From Nocardia sp. NRRL S-836 (lineage in GTDB: Bacteria > Actinomycetota > Actinomycetes > Mycobacteriales > Pseudonocardiaceae): a stretch of DNA of 64,000 nucleotides. Numbering within the stretch: position 1 is the first letter of the stretch; each line of letters starts with the position of its first letter. Made by a program: the position numbers and the translations under genes. Where the stretch lies: NCBI RefSeq assembly GCF_001279525.1, contig NZ_LGDY01000091.1:186001-250000 (forward strand), in the 5' to 3' direction. Positions 20,411-28,127 of this stretch are shown here, in pieces. Below the pieces are notes generated by a model. The model was given only the letters and a program-made list of their open reading frames with translations. It searched no databases and had not been told where the DNA came from.

Positions 20411-21724
20411 GTGTTGACACGACTCTCCGCCGCGGCGGTGCTGCTGGCGGTCGTCCTCTCGGGGACGGCGGCCGCTGTGCCGCCGCCCCCGCCGAACCCG
20501 AGTGACGCGGAGATCTCGGCATCGCGGGCAGAGGCGGACGCGAAGGCGGCACGGGTCGGCGAGCTGACCGGCCGGCTGACCCAGGCGGAGGCCCGCCTGC
20601 AGGAGCTCCTCGACCATGTCTCGTACAAGCGCGAGCTCGCCAACAAGGCCCGCGTCGACTTCGAGACCGCCGTCGCCGAGGCCGAGGCCGCCCGCCGCGA
20701 AGCCGCGTCCGCGCGCACCCAGGCCGACGCCGCCTCGCGCGCGGTCGAGGAGAGCCGCAAGGCGCTCGACGAGTTCGTCGCCGCCTCCTACGCCCAGCGC
20801 AGCACCGTCGGCTCGATCTCCGCCTACTTCGGCGCCAAGTCGCCGGAGGACCTGCTCGCCCGCGCGCAGATGCTCGAAGCGGTGTCGTCGTCCTCGTTGA
20901 ACGCGCTGGAGCAGGTCACCCGCGACCAGGGCGCCGCCGCGAACCTCGACTCCGCCGCCCGCGCGGCGCTGAAGAGGGCCGAGGAGAAGCAGACAGCAGC
21001 CGACGAGGCCAAGCGCGTCGCCGACGCCGCCCAGCAGGAAGCGGTTGCCGCACACCAGGCCCAGGCCTCCGCCACGGCCGAGCTGGAGTCCACGAAGGAC
21101 TCCGTCGAACGCGAGCTGGTCGCCGCGCGCGGCGAGGTCACCGGCCTGGAAGCGCAACGCCGCCAGTACGACCAGTGGCTCGACGGCAAGAAGCGCGAGG
21201 AGGAGGAGAACGCCCGCCGCGCCGAAGCCGCCGCCGCGGCCGCTGCCGCGGCACCACCCGCCCCCGCCGCACCCGCCCGTCCGGCCGCTGCCGCCGCGCC
21301 CGCCGGGTCACGCGTGCAGATCGTCATCAACCGCGCGCTGGCCCAACGCGGCGTCATCTACGCGTGGGGCGGCGGCAACCACTACGGCCCGACCTACGGC
21401 GTGCGCGACGGCGGCGTGGCCGACTCGTACGGCGACTACCGCAAGATCGGCTTCGACTGCTCCGGCCTGATGATGTACGCGTTCGCCGGCGCCGGGGTGT
21501 TCCTGCCGCACTACAGCGGCTACCAGTACAACGCCGGCCGCAAGGTGCCGCTGTCGCAGATGGCGCCGGGGGACATGATCTTCTGGGGTCCCGGCGGTGG
21601 CACGCACGTGGCGTTGTACCTGGGCGGCGGGATGATGGTGGAGGCGCCGCATTCCGGTGCGGTGGTGCGGATCTCGCCCGTGCGGTACGGCGGCATCATG
21701 CCGTACGTGACCCGCGTGCTCTGA
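20411..21724 (+). CDS. Secreted NlpC/P60 peptidoglycan endopeptidase (RipA-like)
   Basis: A 437-residue exported cell-wall hydrolase. Residues 1-22 are a signal peptide ending at TAAA. Residues about 30-280 form a long alanine/glutamate-rich coiled coil with an SYAQRSTVGSISAYFGAKSPEDLL segment typical of RipA-like proteins. An Ala/Pro linker follows. The NlpC/P60 domain has catalytic Cys350 in FDCSGL, the histidine in GTHVALY and GGGMMVEAPHSG. It should cleave the stem peptide (D-Glu to DAP bond) at division. The GTG start follows GGGAGG. Its place between aconitase and moxR is that of ripA in mycobacteria, though accessory genes now intervene. Confidence 0.92.
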   Translation: MLTRLSAAAVLLAVVLSGTAAAVPPPPPNPSDAEISASRAEADAKAARVGELTGRLTQAEARLQELLDHVSYKRELANKARVDFETAVAEAEAARREAASARTQADAASRAVEESRKALDEFVAASYAQRSTVGSISAYFGAKSPEDLLARAQMLEAVSSSSLNALEQVTRDQGAAANLDSAARAALKRAEEKQTAADEAKRVADAAQQEAVAAHQAQASATAELESTKDSVERELVAARGEVTGLEAQRRQYDQWLDGKKREEEENARRAEAAAAAAAAAPPAPAAPARPAAAAAPAGSRVQIVINRALAQRGVIYAWGGGNHYGPTYGVRDGGVADSYGDYRKIGFDCSGLMMYAFAGAGVFLPHYSGYQYNAGRKVPLSQMAPGDMIFWGPGGGTHVALYLGGGMMVEAPHSGAVVRISPVRYGGIMPYVTRVL

Positions 21725-21736
21725 TCCGCCGCCGGG

Positions 21737-22582
21737 TCAGCGCGCGGTGACCTGCTCGCGCAGGAACCCCGGCTCGACCAGGTCGAGCGTGTGGTGCTCG
21801 TCCACGGTCACGACCTCGACGTGCGGTGCCACCCGTGCGAGACGGGCCTCGGTCGCGGCGACGTCCTCCACGGCGCTGCGCCGGGCCAGGACCACACGGG
21901 TGGGCACGGAGATCGACGCCACCTCCTCGTCGGTGAGACCGAGTCCGATGTGGATCCTCATCTGGAAGCCGAGGCCCGCCAGCACCATCCTGCGCAGCAG
22001 CGGGTCAACGAAGACGCTGTACTTCGAGCCCGGCCGCACGCGGCGGCGGACGGGCTCGGGCAGGAGCATCAGCAGCAGGCCGCTGAAGAGGTAGAGGCGG
22101 CCCTTGTTCGGCGCGTCGAAGAACACGCCCGGGTCGAACGCGGTCACCCGCTTCACCCGCTCGGGGGAGTGGACGGCCTGGTTGAGGGCGAGCCAGCCGC
22201 CGCGGGACAGGCCCACGAGGTGGTAGCTGTCGTGGCCGAGGCCGGTCAGGGTCTCGGCGAGCCAGGCGGCGGTCTCGTGCGCGTCGGTGATCGGTTTGCT
22301 CTGCACCGAGCGGCCGGCCTCGCCGAGCGTGTCGACCGCGTAGAGCAGGTGGTCGCGGCCCAGGTCGGCGATGTACCGCTGCCACATCAGTGAGGTGGCG
22401 GCCAGGCCGTGCAGCAGGACGACCGGCTCGCCGTTCTCGTTGCCGCTGCGCCGTGCGTAGACCGAGCCGAACGACGTCTCGACCGTCACGTCGTCGTGGG
22501 GCAGCGGCCAGTCGAGCATCTCGTCGTAGACCTCGTGGTAGCGCTGTCTCGCCTTCTCGCTGGCGAACGCACTCAGCTTCAT
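21737..22582 (-). CDS. Alpha/beta hydrolase
   Basis: A 281-residue hydrolase. PVVLLHGLAATSLMW gives the oxyanion region, Ser126 in GLSRGG is the nucleophile, and an acid-histidine pair lies in the late VVTVDEHHTLDLV stretch. No signal peptide. Substrate unknown; ester or lactone hydrolysis is likely. It is divergent from a TetR-family gene, and a 12-bp palindrome overlaps its promoter, so repression by that regulator is probable. Confidence 0.88.
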   Translation of the reverse strand: MKLSAFASEKARQRYHEVYDEMLDWPLPHDDVTVETSFGSVYARRSGNENGEPVVLLHGLAATSLMWQRYIADLGRDHLLYAVDTLGEAGRSVQSKPITDAHETAAWLAETLTGLGHDSYHLVGLSRGGWLALNQAVHSPERVKRVTAFDPGVFFDAPNKGRLYLFSGLLLMLLPEPVRRRVRPGSKYSVFVDPLLRRMVLAGLGFQMRIHIGLGLTDEEVASISVPTRVVLARRSAVEDVAATEARLARVAPHVEVVTVDEHHTLDLVEPGFLREQVTAR

Positions 22583-22604
22583 CGGTTCCCCCTGGAGTTT
22601 TGTT

Positions 22605-22644
22605 GTGCACTTGCACTATAACCCAGCGTGAGTGCCGTTGTCAT
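22605..22644 (-). promoter_or_regulatory. Hydrolase promoter with overlapping TetR-type operator
   Basis: On the minus strand ATGACA (22644-22639) and TATAGT (22620-22615) sit 18 bases apart and look like -35 and -10 elements for the hydrolase gene. GTGCACTTGCAC (22605-22616) is a palindrome (GTGCA-CT-TGCAC) that overlaps the -10 and start point, a good place for repression by the divergent TetR-family protein. Confidence 0.6.
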
Positions 22645-22653
22645 CCGATGTGG

Positions 22654-22659
22654 CAGAGT
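22654..22659 (+). promoter_or_regulatory. Possible -10 element CAGAGT for the TetR gene
   Basis: CAGAGT ends 6 bases before GTG 22666. It departs from TANNNT at the first base. The spacing and lack of a ribosome-binding site suggest a leaderless message. Confidence 0.3.
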
Positions 22660-22665
22660 TGGCCC

Positions 22666-23226
22666 GTGCCGAAGCGTGTGGATCATGAGGAACGCCGCCG
22701 GGAGATCACCGAGGCGGTGTGGCGGATCGCCATGGCCGAGGGGCTCGCCGCCGTGACGTTGCGCCGGGTCGCCGCCGAGGCCGGCATCTCGATGAACCTG
22801 GTGCAGTACTACTTCACCAGCAAGGACCAGATGATCCACTACGGGCTGGAGCGCGTGATCGCGGTCGCGGTGGCGCGGATGTCGGCCGAGCTGGAGGCGG
22901 CGAAGGGCGATCCGCGGGCGGTCGTGCGGGCCGCGGTTGTCGGCATGCTGCCGGTGGACGAGGACAGCCGGCGCACGTCCGCCGTTTACTACGCGTATCT
23001 GCTGCGGGCCGTCACGGACCCGGAGATCCGGGCCGTCGTGAGTGGTATCCCGAGGCAGCTCGCGGCGCAGCTGGTGCACCTCGTGCCCGGCGACGACGCG
23101 CTCGTGGAGCTGGAGAGCCTGGTGGCGCTCGCGTCCGGGCTCGCGGTGGGCGTGCTGACCGGGTCGTACCGGCCGGAGGAGACGGTGGCGTTGGTCGACC
23201 ACCGGCTGGAGCGGTTGTTCGGTTAG
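22666..23226 (+). CDS. TetR-family transcriptional regulator
   Basis: A 186-residue regulator. The N-terminal helix-turn-helix covers residues about 8-55: RREITEAVWRIAMAEGLAAVTLRRVAAEAGISMNLVQYYF, here read in parts, and ends with the usual YFTSKDQ motif. The C-terminal half is an all-helical ligand and dimer domain. Divergent orientation and the palindrome beside the neighbouring hydrolase promoter suggest that it controls that gene. The inducer is unknown. GTG 22666 is preferred as family similarity begins at PKRVDHEERR. Confidence 0.9.
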   Translation: MPKRVDHEERRREITEAVWRIAMAEGLAAVTLRRVAAEAGISMNLVQYYFTSKDQMIHYGLERVIAVAVARMSAELEAAKGDPRAVVRAAVVGMLPVDEDSRRTSAVYYAYLLRAVTDPEIRAVVSGIPRQLAAQLVHLVPGDDALVELESLVALASGLAVGVLTGSYRPEETVALVDHRLERLFG

Positions 23227-23562
23227 AGCGCGCGCTCCCAGTGCCGGCCGACGACGTCGTGGCCGAAGCTGCGCCGGGGTGTGCTGTCGGCCAGTGCGAA
23301 GCCGTGCGCCTCGTAGATCTTCCTGGCGGAGACCAGGCTGTCGACCGTCCACAGTGTCATGCGCCGGTAGCCGGCGGTTTCGCGAAGTCCAGGCACGTCT
23401 CGACCAGCCGGTTGCCGACGCCCTCGCCGCGCGCCTTCGGGTGCACGAGCAGCACGCGCAGCTTGGCCGTGGTGTCGTCCGCCCGGACGCAGAACACGCA
23501 GCCGACCCGCTCGCCGTGGGCCTGCACGACCCAGCCGAGGTCGCCGGGCCGGGCGGGCGAGG
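23223..23562 (-). pseudogene. Remnant of a MarR-GNAT type acetyltransferase
   Basis: The minus strand holds a broken GNAT domain. One frame reads RPGDLGWVVQ directly joined to HGERVGCVFCVRADDTTAK, LRVLLVHPKARGEGVGNRL and VETCLDFAK. The match then jumps frame near 23385 to AGYRRMTLWTVDSL, IYEAHGFALADSTPRRSFGHD and a final WERAL. In intact members about 40 residues lie between the RPGDLGWVV and HGE pieces and a MarR helix-turn-helix precedes them; both are absent here. So there is an internal deletion, loss of the N terminus and a frameshift. Its end overlaps the TetR gene end. Confidence 0.75.
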
Positions 23563-23603
23563 AGCTTCCCGCCCGGTGTGGACGCGTGCGAAGCCGTGGC
23601 GGC

Positions 23604-23609
23604 TAGGTT
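23604..23609 (+). promoter_or_regulatory. -10 element TAGGTT of a leaderless promoter
   Basis: TAGGTT fits TANNNT and ends 6 bases before GTG 23616 of the NAD(P)-binding protein gene. No Shine-Dalgarno sequence is present. Confidence 0.5.
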
Positions 23610-23615
23610 GGTGGT

Positions 23616-24260
23616 GTGAAGGTCGTGGTGTTCGGCGGTTCCGGAATGGTCGGTCAGGGCGTGCTGCGGGAGTGCCTGCTCGACCCCGCGGTGCGTGAGG
23701 TGGTCACGGTCGGGCGCTCGCCGTTGACCGTGACGTCGCCGAAGCAGCGGCACGTCGTGCACGCGGACTTCGCCGACCTGACGCCGATCGCCGGCGACCT
23801 GGCCGACGCCGACGCGTGCTTCTACTGCATGGGCGTCACGTCGGCGGGTCTGAGCGAGGCCGAGTACACGCCCGTGACGCACGACTACGCGCTGGAGGCG
23901 GCCCGTGTAGTCGGCGGCACGTATGTGTACGTGTCGGGTGAGGGCGCGAACGCCGACAGCAAGACGATGTGGGCACGGGTGAAGGGCCGCACCGAGAACG
24001 AGCTGCTGGCGCTGGACCGGCCCGCGTTCGTGGTGCGGCCGGGGTTCATCCAGCCACGCCACGGCGCGACCTCGCGAACCCGCATCTACCGCTACGTCTA
24101 CACGTGGTCGTCGTGGTTGTTCCCGCTGCTGCGGCGGATCGCGCCGAGGTACGTGACGTCGACCGAACACCTCGGGCGGGCCGTGGTGGCGCTGGCGAAG
24201 GGCGTCCGGCCGGCCACGCGGGTGCTGCGCAGCGACGAGATCAACCGGCTGGCGGCATGA
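23616..24260 (+). CDS. NAD(P)-binding Rossmann-fold (atypical SDR / epimerase-like) protein
   Basis: A 214-residue protein of the NAD(P)H-binding extended SDR type. The dinucleotide motif is VVVFGGSGMVGQGV at the start; ADACFYCMGVTSAG and TYVYVSGEGAN follow, with a VKGRTENELLALDRPAFVVRPGF segment. The catalytic Tyr-x3-Lys is not obvious, as in other atypical members such as the HTATIP2-like group. Its role is unknown. It is coupled by ATGA to a cysteine-rich gene. Confidence 0.85.
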   Translation: MKVVVFGGSGMVGQGVLRECLLDPAVREVVTVGRSPLTVTSPKQRHVVHADFADLTPIAGDLADADACFYCMGVTSAGLSEAEYTPVTHDYALEAARVVGGTYVYVSGEGANADSKTMWARVKGRTENELLALDRPAFVVRPGFIQPRHGATSRTRIYRYVYTWSSWLFPLLRRIAPRYVTSTEHLGRAVVALAKGVRPATRVLRSDEINRLAA

Positions 24261-24646
24261 CGCTCGACGGGTACGTCCGGGAGTTCGAGGCGGGCGGGTA
24301 CGAGGTCACGCACGTGGTGGAGTCGGTGTGCGGCGGGTGTGGTGGCCGGGCGTTCGGCGTGCAGCTGACCGACGAGTGCGCGGTGCGGAGGACGTGCCTC
24401 GGGTGCGGGGCGGCGGCGTTCATGGCCGACTCGGCGGAGTACTGGGAGGACGACGACGCGGAGGAGTGCGCGTGTCCGTGCGGCGGCGAGGAGTTCGCCG
24501 CCGCGCTCGGGGTGTCGTGCCGTCCCGACGGCGAGGTGCGGTGGGTGAGCGTCGGGCTGCGCTGCCTCGCGTGCGGTCAGTGCGGCGTGTACGAGGACTG
24601 GAAGATCGACTACAGCCCGAGCTCCCACCTGCTCACCCTTGCGTGA
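24257..24646 (+). CDS. Cysteine-rich zinc-ribbon protein, function unknown
   Basis: A 129-residue acidic protein with paired cysteines: CGGCGG, CLGCG, CACPCGG and CLACGQCG. They suggest two zinc ribbons, one near residues 23-55 and one near 74-115. Between them is an acidic stretch, YWEDDDAEE. No catalytic motif is visible. The ATG overlaps the stop of the Rossmann-fold gene (ATGA), so they are co-translated. The 3' end overlaps the convergent isochorismatase-fold gene by 14 bp. Confidence 0.75.
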   Translation: MTLDGYVREFEAGGYEVTHVVESVCGGCGGRAFGVQLTDECAVRRTCLGCGAAAFMADSAEYWEDDDAEECACPCGGEEFAAALGVSCRPDGEVRWVSVGLRCLACGQCGVYEDWKIDYSPSSHLLTLA

Positions 24647-25190
24647 ACGCGTCCTGCGTCTTCACCGTGCCCGCCGTGCGGCCCGGCGCGGTGTGGTTCG
24701 CCCAGTAGAGGTTCGTGTGGGCGATGACGAGGTCCGGCGTCGGGGCACCCCACTCGGAGAGGTCCTCGGTGGTGTGCGCGTCGCTCACGAGCGTGGCGTC
24801 GTAGCCGCGGACCAGGGCGCCGTGCAGGGTGGAGCGGATGCACTCGTCGGTCTGCGCGCCGGAGACGTAGACGTGGCCGACGCCCTTGGCGGCGAGGACC
24901 TCTTCGAGGTCGGTGTCCTCGAACGAGTCGGCGTAGGTCTTGTGCACCACCGGTTCGCCGTCGGCGACCTTCAGCTCGGGGACGAACTGCCAGCCGTCGG
25001 AGTCCTTCGGCATGTGCTGGGGGTTGCTGTGCTGCACCCACACGACGTCGACGCCGGCGGCGCGGGCCTTGTCGACGAGGGTGGCGACGTTGGCCACCAC
25101 GGCGTCGCGGTCGTGGGCGTGGCCGACGACGCCGTTCTGGACGTCGATCACGAGCAACGCGGTGCTGGGGCGGTTCGCAAGAGTCGTCAC
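24633..25190 (-). CDS. Isochorismatase-fold cysteine hydrolase
   Basis: A 185-residue cysteine hydrolase. The catalytic triad is readable: Asp in LLVIDVQNG, Lys in VVHKTYADSF and Cys in SGAQTDECIRSTL. Length fits the family (isochorismatase, nicotinamidase and relatives). The substrate cannot be named. A second member lies at 26153-26701, on the far side of a GlxA-type regulator, so the three may form one functional group. Confidence 0.9.
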   Translation of the reverse strand: MTTLANRPSTALLVIDVQNGVVGHAHDRDAVVANVATLVDKARAAGVDVVWVQHSNPQHMPKDSDGWQFVPELKVADGEPVVHKTYADSFEDTDLEEVLAAKGVGHVYVSGAQTDECIRSTLHGALVRGYDATLVSDAHTTEDLSEWGAPTPDLVIAHTNLYWANHTAPGRTAGTVKTQDAFTQG

Positions 25191-25253
25191 CGCGGCAGCC
25201 TATGCCCTGGTGGGGAGGGTGTGTCGACCGTCGGCGGGCCGCACGCGTGCGGC

Positions 25254-26156
25254 TCAGCGGGAACGCAGGCGGCGCAACATCCGCGCGTCCTCGAAGCCGA
25301 CCGAGCGTGCGGCGGTCTCCACGGTGGCGCCCTTGCCGATGAGGTGTTCGGCGCGTTCGACGCGCAAGGCTTGCTGGTAGCGCAACGGAGTCATGCCGGT
25401 CGCACGGCCGAACAGGCGCGTGACCGTCCGTTCGCTGCACCCCGCCAGCGCCGCGAGCTCCGCCAGCGAGAGCCGGTCGGTCAGGCGTGACTCGATGACG
25501 TCCTGGACGCGGTGCACGGTCTCGTTGATGTGGGAACGGTGCCGCAGCAGCACACTGGCCTGGTTGTCGTCGCCGTTCCTGCGCGCGTAGACCACCATCG
25601 TGCGTGCGACGGCGGCGGCCACCGTCGGGCCGTTGCGCACGGCGACGAGGTGCAACGCGAGGTCGATGCCGCTCGCGATACCTGCGGACGTCACGACGCG
25701 ACCGTCCTCGACGAACAGAACATCGCGCACAACCCGTGCGGCGGGGTAGCGGCGTTCGAGCTCGTCTTGCAAGTCGTGGTGTGTGGTGCAACGGCGGCCG
25801 TCGAGCAGACCGGCGCGCCCCAGCGCATCGGCTCCGGCGCACACACTCGCGACCATGCCGCCCTCGTCGTGGTGCGCGCGCACCCACGTCAGAGCGCGCG
25901 CACTCAACGCCCCCGTGCCCGCCAAGGTCGAAGACCGCCAGCCCGGCACGAGCAGGAGGTCGTCCGGGGTCAGCGAGGGCAGGTCGGTCGACGCGCCGAG
26001 CGGCACGCCCTGATGACTGGCCACCGACTCCGAGTCGCCGACGTACGACAGCGCGTAGTCACCGCCGGAGTCGGCAGCGCTGGAGAACACCTGCGCCGGC
26101 CCCGCGAGGTCGAGCAGGTGCACTCCAGGAACGAGCAGGAAAACGACTTTGGTCAC
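25254..26156 (-). CDS. GlxA-type transcriptional regulator (DJ-1/PfpI domain plus AraC helix-turn-helix)
   Basis: A 300-residue regulator. The first 180 residues are a DJ-1/PfpI-like ligand domain: VVFLLVPGVHLLDLAGPAQVF, the nucleophile-elbow stretch MVASVCAGADALGRAGLLDG with its cysteine, and TSAGIASGIDLALHLV. The C-terminal 110 residues are an AraC-type DNA-binding domain: LSLAELAALAGCSERTVTRLFGRATGMTP and a second helix-turn-helix with RSVGFEDARMLRRL. GTG 26156 overlaps the stop of the upstream hydrolase by GTGA, so it is co-transcribed with it and likely controls it. Confidence 0.9.
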   Translation of the reverse strand: MTKVVFLLVPGVHLLDLAGPAQVFSSAADSGGDYALSYVGDSESVASHQGVPLGASTDLPSLTPDDLLLVPGWRSSTLAGTGALSARALTWVRAHHDEGGMVASVCAGADALGRAGLLDGRRCTTHHDLQDELERRYPAARVVRDVLFVEDGRVVTSAGIASGIDLALHLVAVRNGPTVAAAVARTMVVYARRNGDDNQASVLLRHRSHINETVHRVQDVIESRLTDRLSLAELAALAGCSERTVTRLFGRATGMTPLRYQQALRVERAEHLIGKGATVETAARSVGFEDARMLRRLRSR

Positions 26157-26701
26157 GATCCGGTCAGCGTAGCGACATCCGAGATCCGCGCGAACCGGCC
26201 CGCCAGGACGTACTCCGTGCGCTCGATGATCTCCTCGACCCCGAGCACCACGCCGGTCCGCCAGTGCGGCAGTGGCGTGGTCGCCGTCGCGTCGGTCACG
26301 AACGTCATGTCGAACCCGAGGTCGGAGCCGACCCGCGTGGTCGTCTCGCAGCACTGCTCGGTGCGGATGCCGCTGACCAGCAGCTCCCGCACGCCGTGCC
26401 GGGTGAGCGTCTGCTGCAGGTTCGTGGTGGTGAACGCGTTGTGCGCCGTCTTGGTCAGCACCGGCTCGTCGTCCAGCGGCTTGAGGCCGTCGATCAGCCG
26501 CACGTGCCCGGACGCCGGGTCGAACACGGTGCCGCTGCCGGGCTCCGAGTGCAGCACCCACACCACCAGGTCGCCGGCGTCGCGCGTGAGGTCCACCAGC
26601 TGGTTCACCTTGCCCACGACGTCGGGGTTGGACACCCCGGCCCAGTCGGGGCGCTGCCGGAACGACTCCTGCACGTCGATGACGATCAATGCTCGCTTCA
26701 T
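26153..26701 (-). CDS. Isochorismatase-fold cysteine hydrolase
   Basis: A 182-residue hydrolase of the same fold as the gene at 24633. Catalytic residues: Asp in LIVIDVQESF, Lys in VLTKTAHNAF and Cys in SGIRTEQCCETT. The RQRPDWAG segment after the first strand is common in nicotinamidase-like members. ATG 26701 is used because family similarity begins at KRALIVIDVQ; the longer upstream frame is not conserved. It is followed by the GlxA-type regulator with GTGA overlap. Substrate unknown. Confidence 0.9.
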   Translation of the reverse strand: MKRALIVIDVQESFRQRPDWAGVSNPDVVGKVNQLVDLTRDAGDLVVWVLHSEPGSGTVFDPASGHVRLIDGLKPLDDEPVLTKTAHNAFTTTNLQQTLTRHGVRELLVSGIRTEQCCETTTRVGSDLGFDMTFVTDATATTPLPHWRTGVVLGVEEIIERTEYVLAGRFARISDVATLTGS

Positions 26702-26791
26702 GTGCCCAGCCTCGCCGACCTGACGCGCCGGAAACAGGCACGACCCGGCCGTGGTGCGGACCGATCCGGTCACCATGCGAAGATCACGATC

Positions 26792-27688
26792 ATGCGCGTT
26801 TTCGCCGGAGACCCGGCAGACCCCGAGTTAGGCGCCGAAGTCACGCTCGTCGACCACGTCGAGGGTGACGCGCTGATGGCGCCGTTCGTGCGGCTGATCG
26901 GTGCGCCGGGTGAGCGCAGGATCGTCGTCGGCGCGGCGCACGTGCAGCCGGACAGGATCGCGCTCGTCGTGCAGGGCGCCTGGTACGAGACCGGTGGCTG
27001 GCACCAGGAGACGTGGCGGCCCGAGGACCTCGCGCCCGCCCTCTGCCACCCCGCCCACCCGGTCACCGACGGCGCGACCACGATCGCCAAGGCCGTCGCC
27101 GAGGGCTCCCGCAACACCGTCGCCGAGCTGCGCGACCTGCGCTACGAGGTGGAACGCCAGGTCGCCGACCTGCTGGCCCAGCGCCGCAGCGCCGCGTTGC
27201 GCTCGGTGCTGGCGCAGCTGGTCGAGCTGTCGATGGCGTTCAGCAGGGCCCGTGACCACGCCCGTGAGGCGGTGCGCGAACACCGGGGCAGTGCCGCTGC
27301 GCTGCGGCACTGCCAGGCGGTGGACGCGGAGCTGGGCGAGGAGGTCACGCGGCTGCAGTCGTTGCTGGGCAGCGTGTCCACGTTCGCCGTGGCGCAGGAG
27401 GGGGAGGTGCAGCAGCGGTTCAACACCCTCGCCGCCGGGGCCGCCGCCGGACTGGGCCTGCCCGCGCTGGTCCTGTCGCTCTACGGCGCGGACGACTACC
27501 TGCCGTTCACGTGGGACAGGGCCTGGCGGGCGCTGGCCCCGATCGCGGTGGCGCTGGCGCTGGCGGGTGTCGTGATCGTGCGCCGCATGCCGGGCAGGGC
27601 GACCGCCGGGCAGTACCTGGCGGCGTTCGGCCTGATCGCCGGCCTGCTCGCGATGCTGCTCGTGGCGGGCCTGCTGGCGCCGGGCTAG
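26792..27688 (+). CDS. Membrane protein with CorA-like layout, function unknown
   Basis: A 298-residue protein. The N-terminal 100 residues are alpha/beta and soluble. A long helical region follows (EGSRNTVAELRDLRYEVERQV, then two or three more helices). The C terminus has two or three hydrophobic helices: about 213-232 (FNTLAAGAAAGLGLPALVLSLYG), 245-262 and 274-296. The arrangement of a cytoplasmic domain, long helix and a FNTLA-to-helix junction resembles CorA-type magnesium channels, but the GMN signature is absent and the loop reads YGADDYLPF. The call is a layout likeness only. Its stop and that of the next, convergent gene share CTAG. Confidence 0.6.
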   Translation: MRVFAGDPADPELGAEVTLVDHVEGDALMAPFVRLIGAPGERRIVVGAAHVQPDRIALVVQGAWYETGGWHQETWRPEDLAPALCHPAHPVTDGATTIAKAVAEGSRNTVAELRDLRYEVERQVADLLAQRRSAALRSVLAQLVELSMAFSRARDHAREAVREHRGSAAALRHCQAVDAELGEEVTRLQSLLGSVSTFAVAQEGEVQQRFNTLAAGAAAGLGLPALVLSLYGADDYLPFTWDRAWRALAPIAVALALAGVVIVRRMPGRATAGQYLAAFGLIAGLLAMLLVAGLLAPG

Positions 27689-28044
27689 AGCCGGCGGCGA
27701 CCGGCGAACCCGAGGTCGGCGCGGTGGTACCAGTCCAGCGCCCGGTCGCCCTCCAGCCAGCACAGCAGCACCGGCACGCCGTCGAGCTCGGACGGGAAGT
27801 CGACGAGCAGCGGCGCGAAGCCCTTCAGCTCGGCGCCGGTCTGCTGCACCGACTCCAGCAGCTCGTCCAGCCGCGCCTGGGCGCCCTTGAACTCCGGCAG
27901 CCCGCCCAGCGCTGACTGTCCGGCGGCGAGCTCGGCCGCGTCGGCGCGCAGGCGGACGATCTCGTCGAGCACCGGCAGCAGCCGCGCGAGCTCGGCGCGG
28001 GCCTCGTCGAGCGTGAACAGTTCCACGGGGACCAAGGCTGGCAC
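27685..28044 (-). CDS. DUF2203 family protein
   Basis: A 119-residue protein matching DUF2203: FTLDEARAELARLLPVLDEIV at the N terminus, a helical middle, then VKG-like ELKGFAPLLVDFPSELDGVPVLLCWLEGD and the end pattern WYHRADLGFAGRRRL. Family function is unknown. GTG 28044 is used; another GTG six codons later is possible because neither has a clear ribosome site. It ends on a shared CTAG with the convergent membrane gene. Confidence 0.85.
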   Translation of the reverse strand: MPALVPVELFTLDEARAELARLLPVLDEIVRLRADAAELAAGQSALGGLPEFKGAQARLDELLESVQQTGAELKGFAPLLVDFPSELDGVPVLLCWLEGDRALDWYHRADLGFAGRRRL

Positions 28045-28115
28045 AGCGCCCGTGGCGGTGCGGCGGCCGGGTGCACCGGCTCGGCTTCTCGCGGCCGTCG
28101 CGCACGTGCGTCTGG

Positions 28116-28121
28116 TTGACT
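28116..28121 (+). promoter_or_regulatory. Possible -10 element TTGACT for mobA
   Basis: TTGACT ends 6 bases before ATG 28128. It keeps the first and last T of TANNNT but lacks the A at position 2. A leaderless start is possible. Confidence 0.3.
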
Positions 28122-28127
28122 GGGGGC

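Noticed and set aside
24633..25190. Naming the hydrolase as isochorismatase or nicotinamidase
   Set aside because: The triad is present but no siderophore or NAD-salvage neighbour supports either name.
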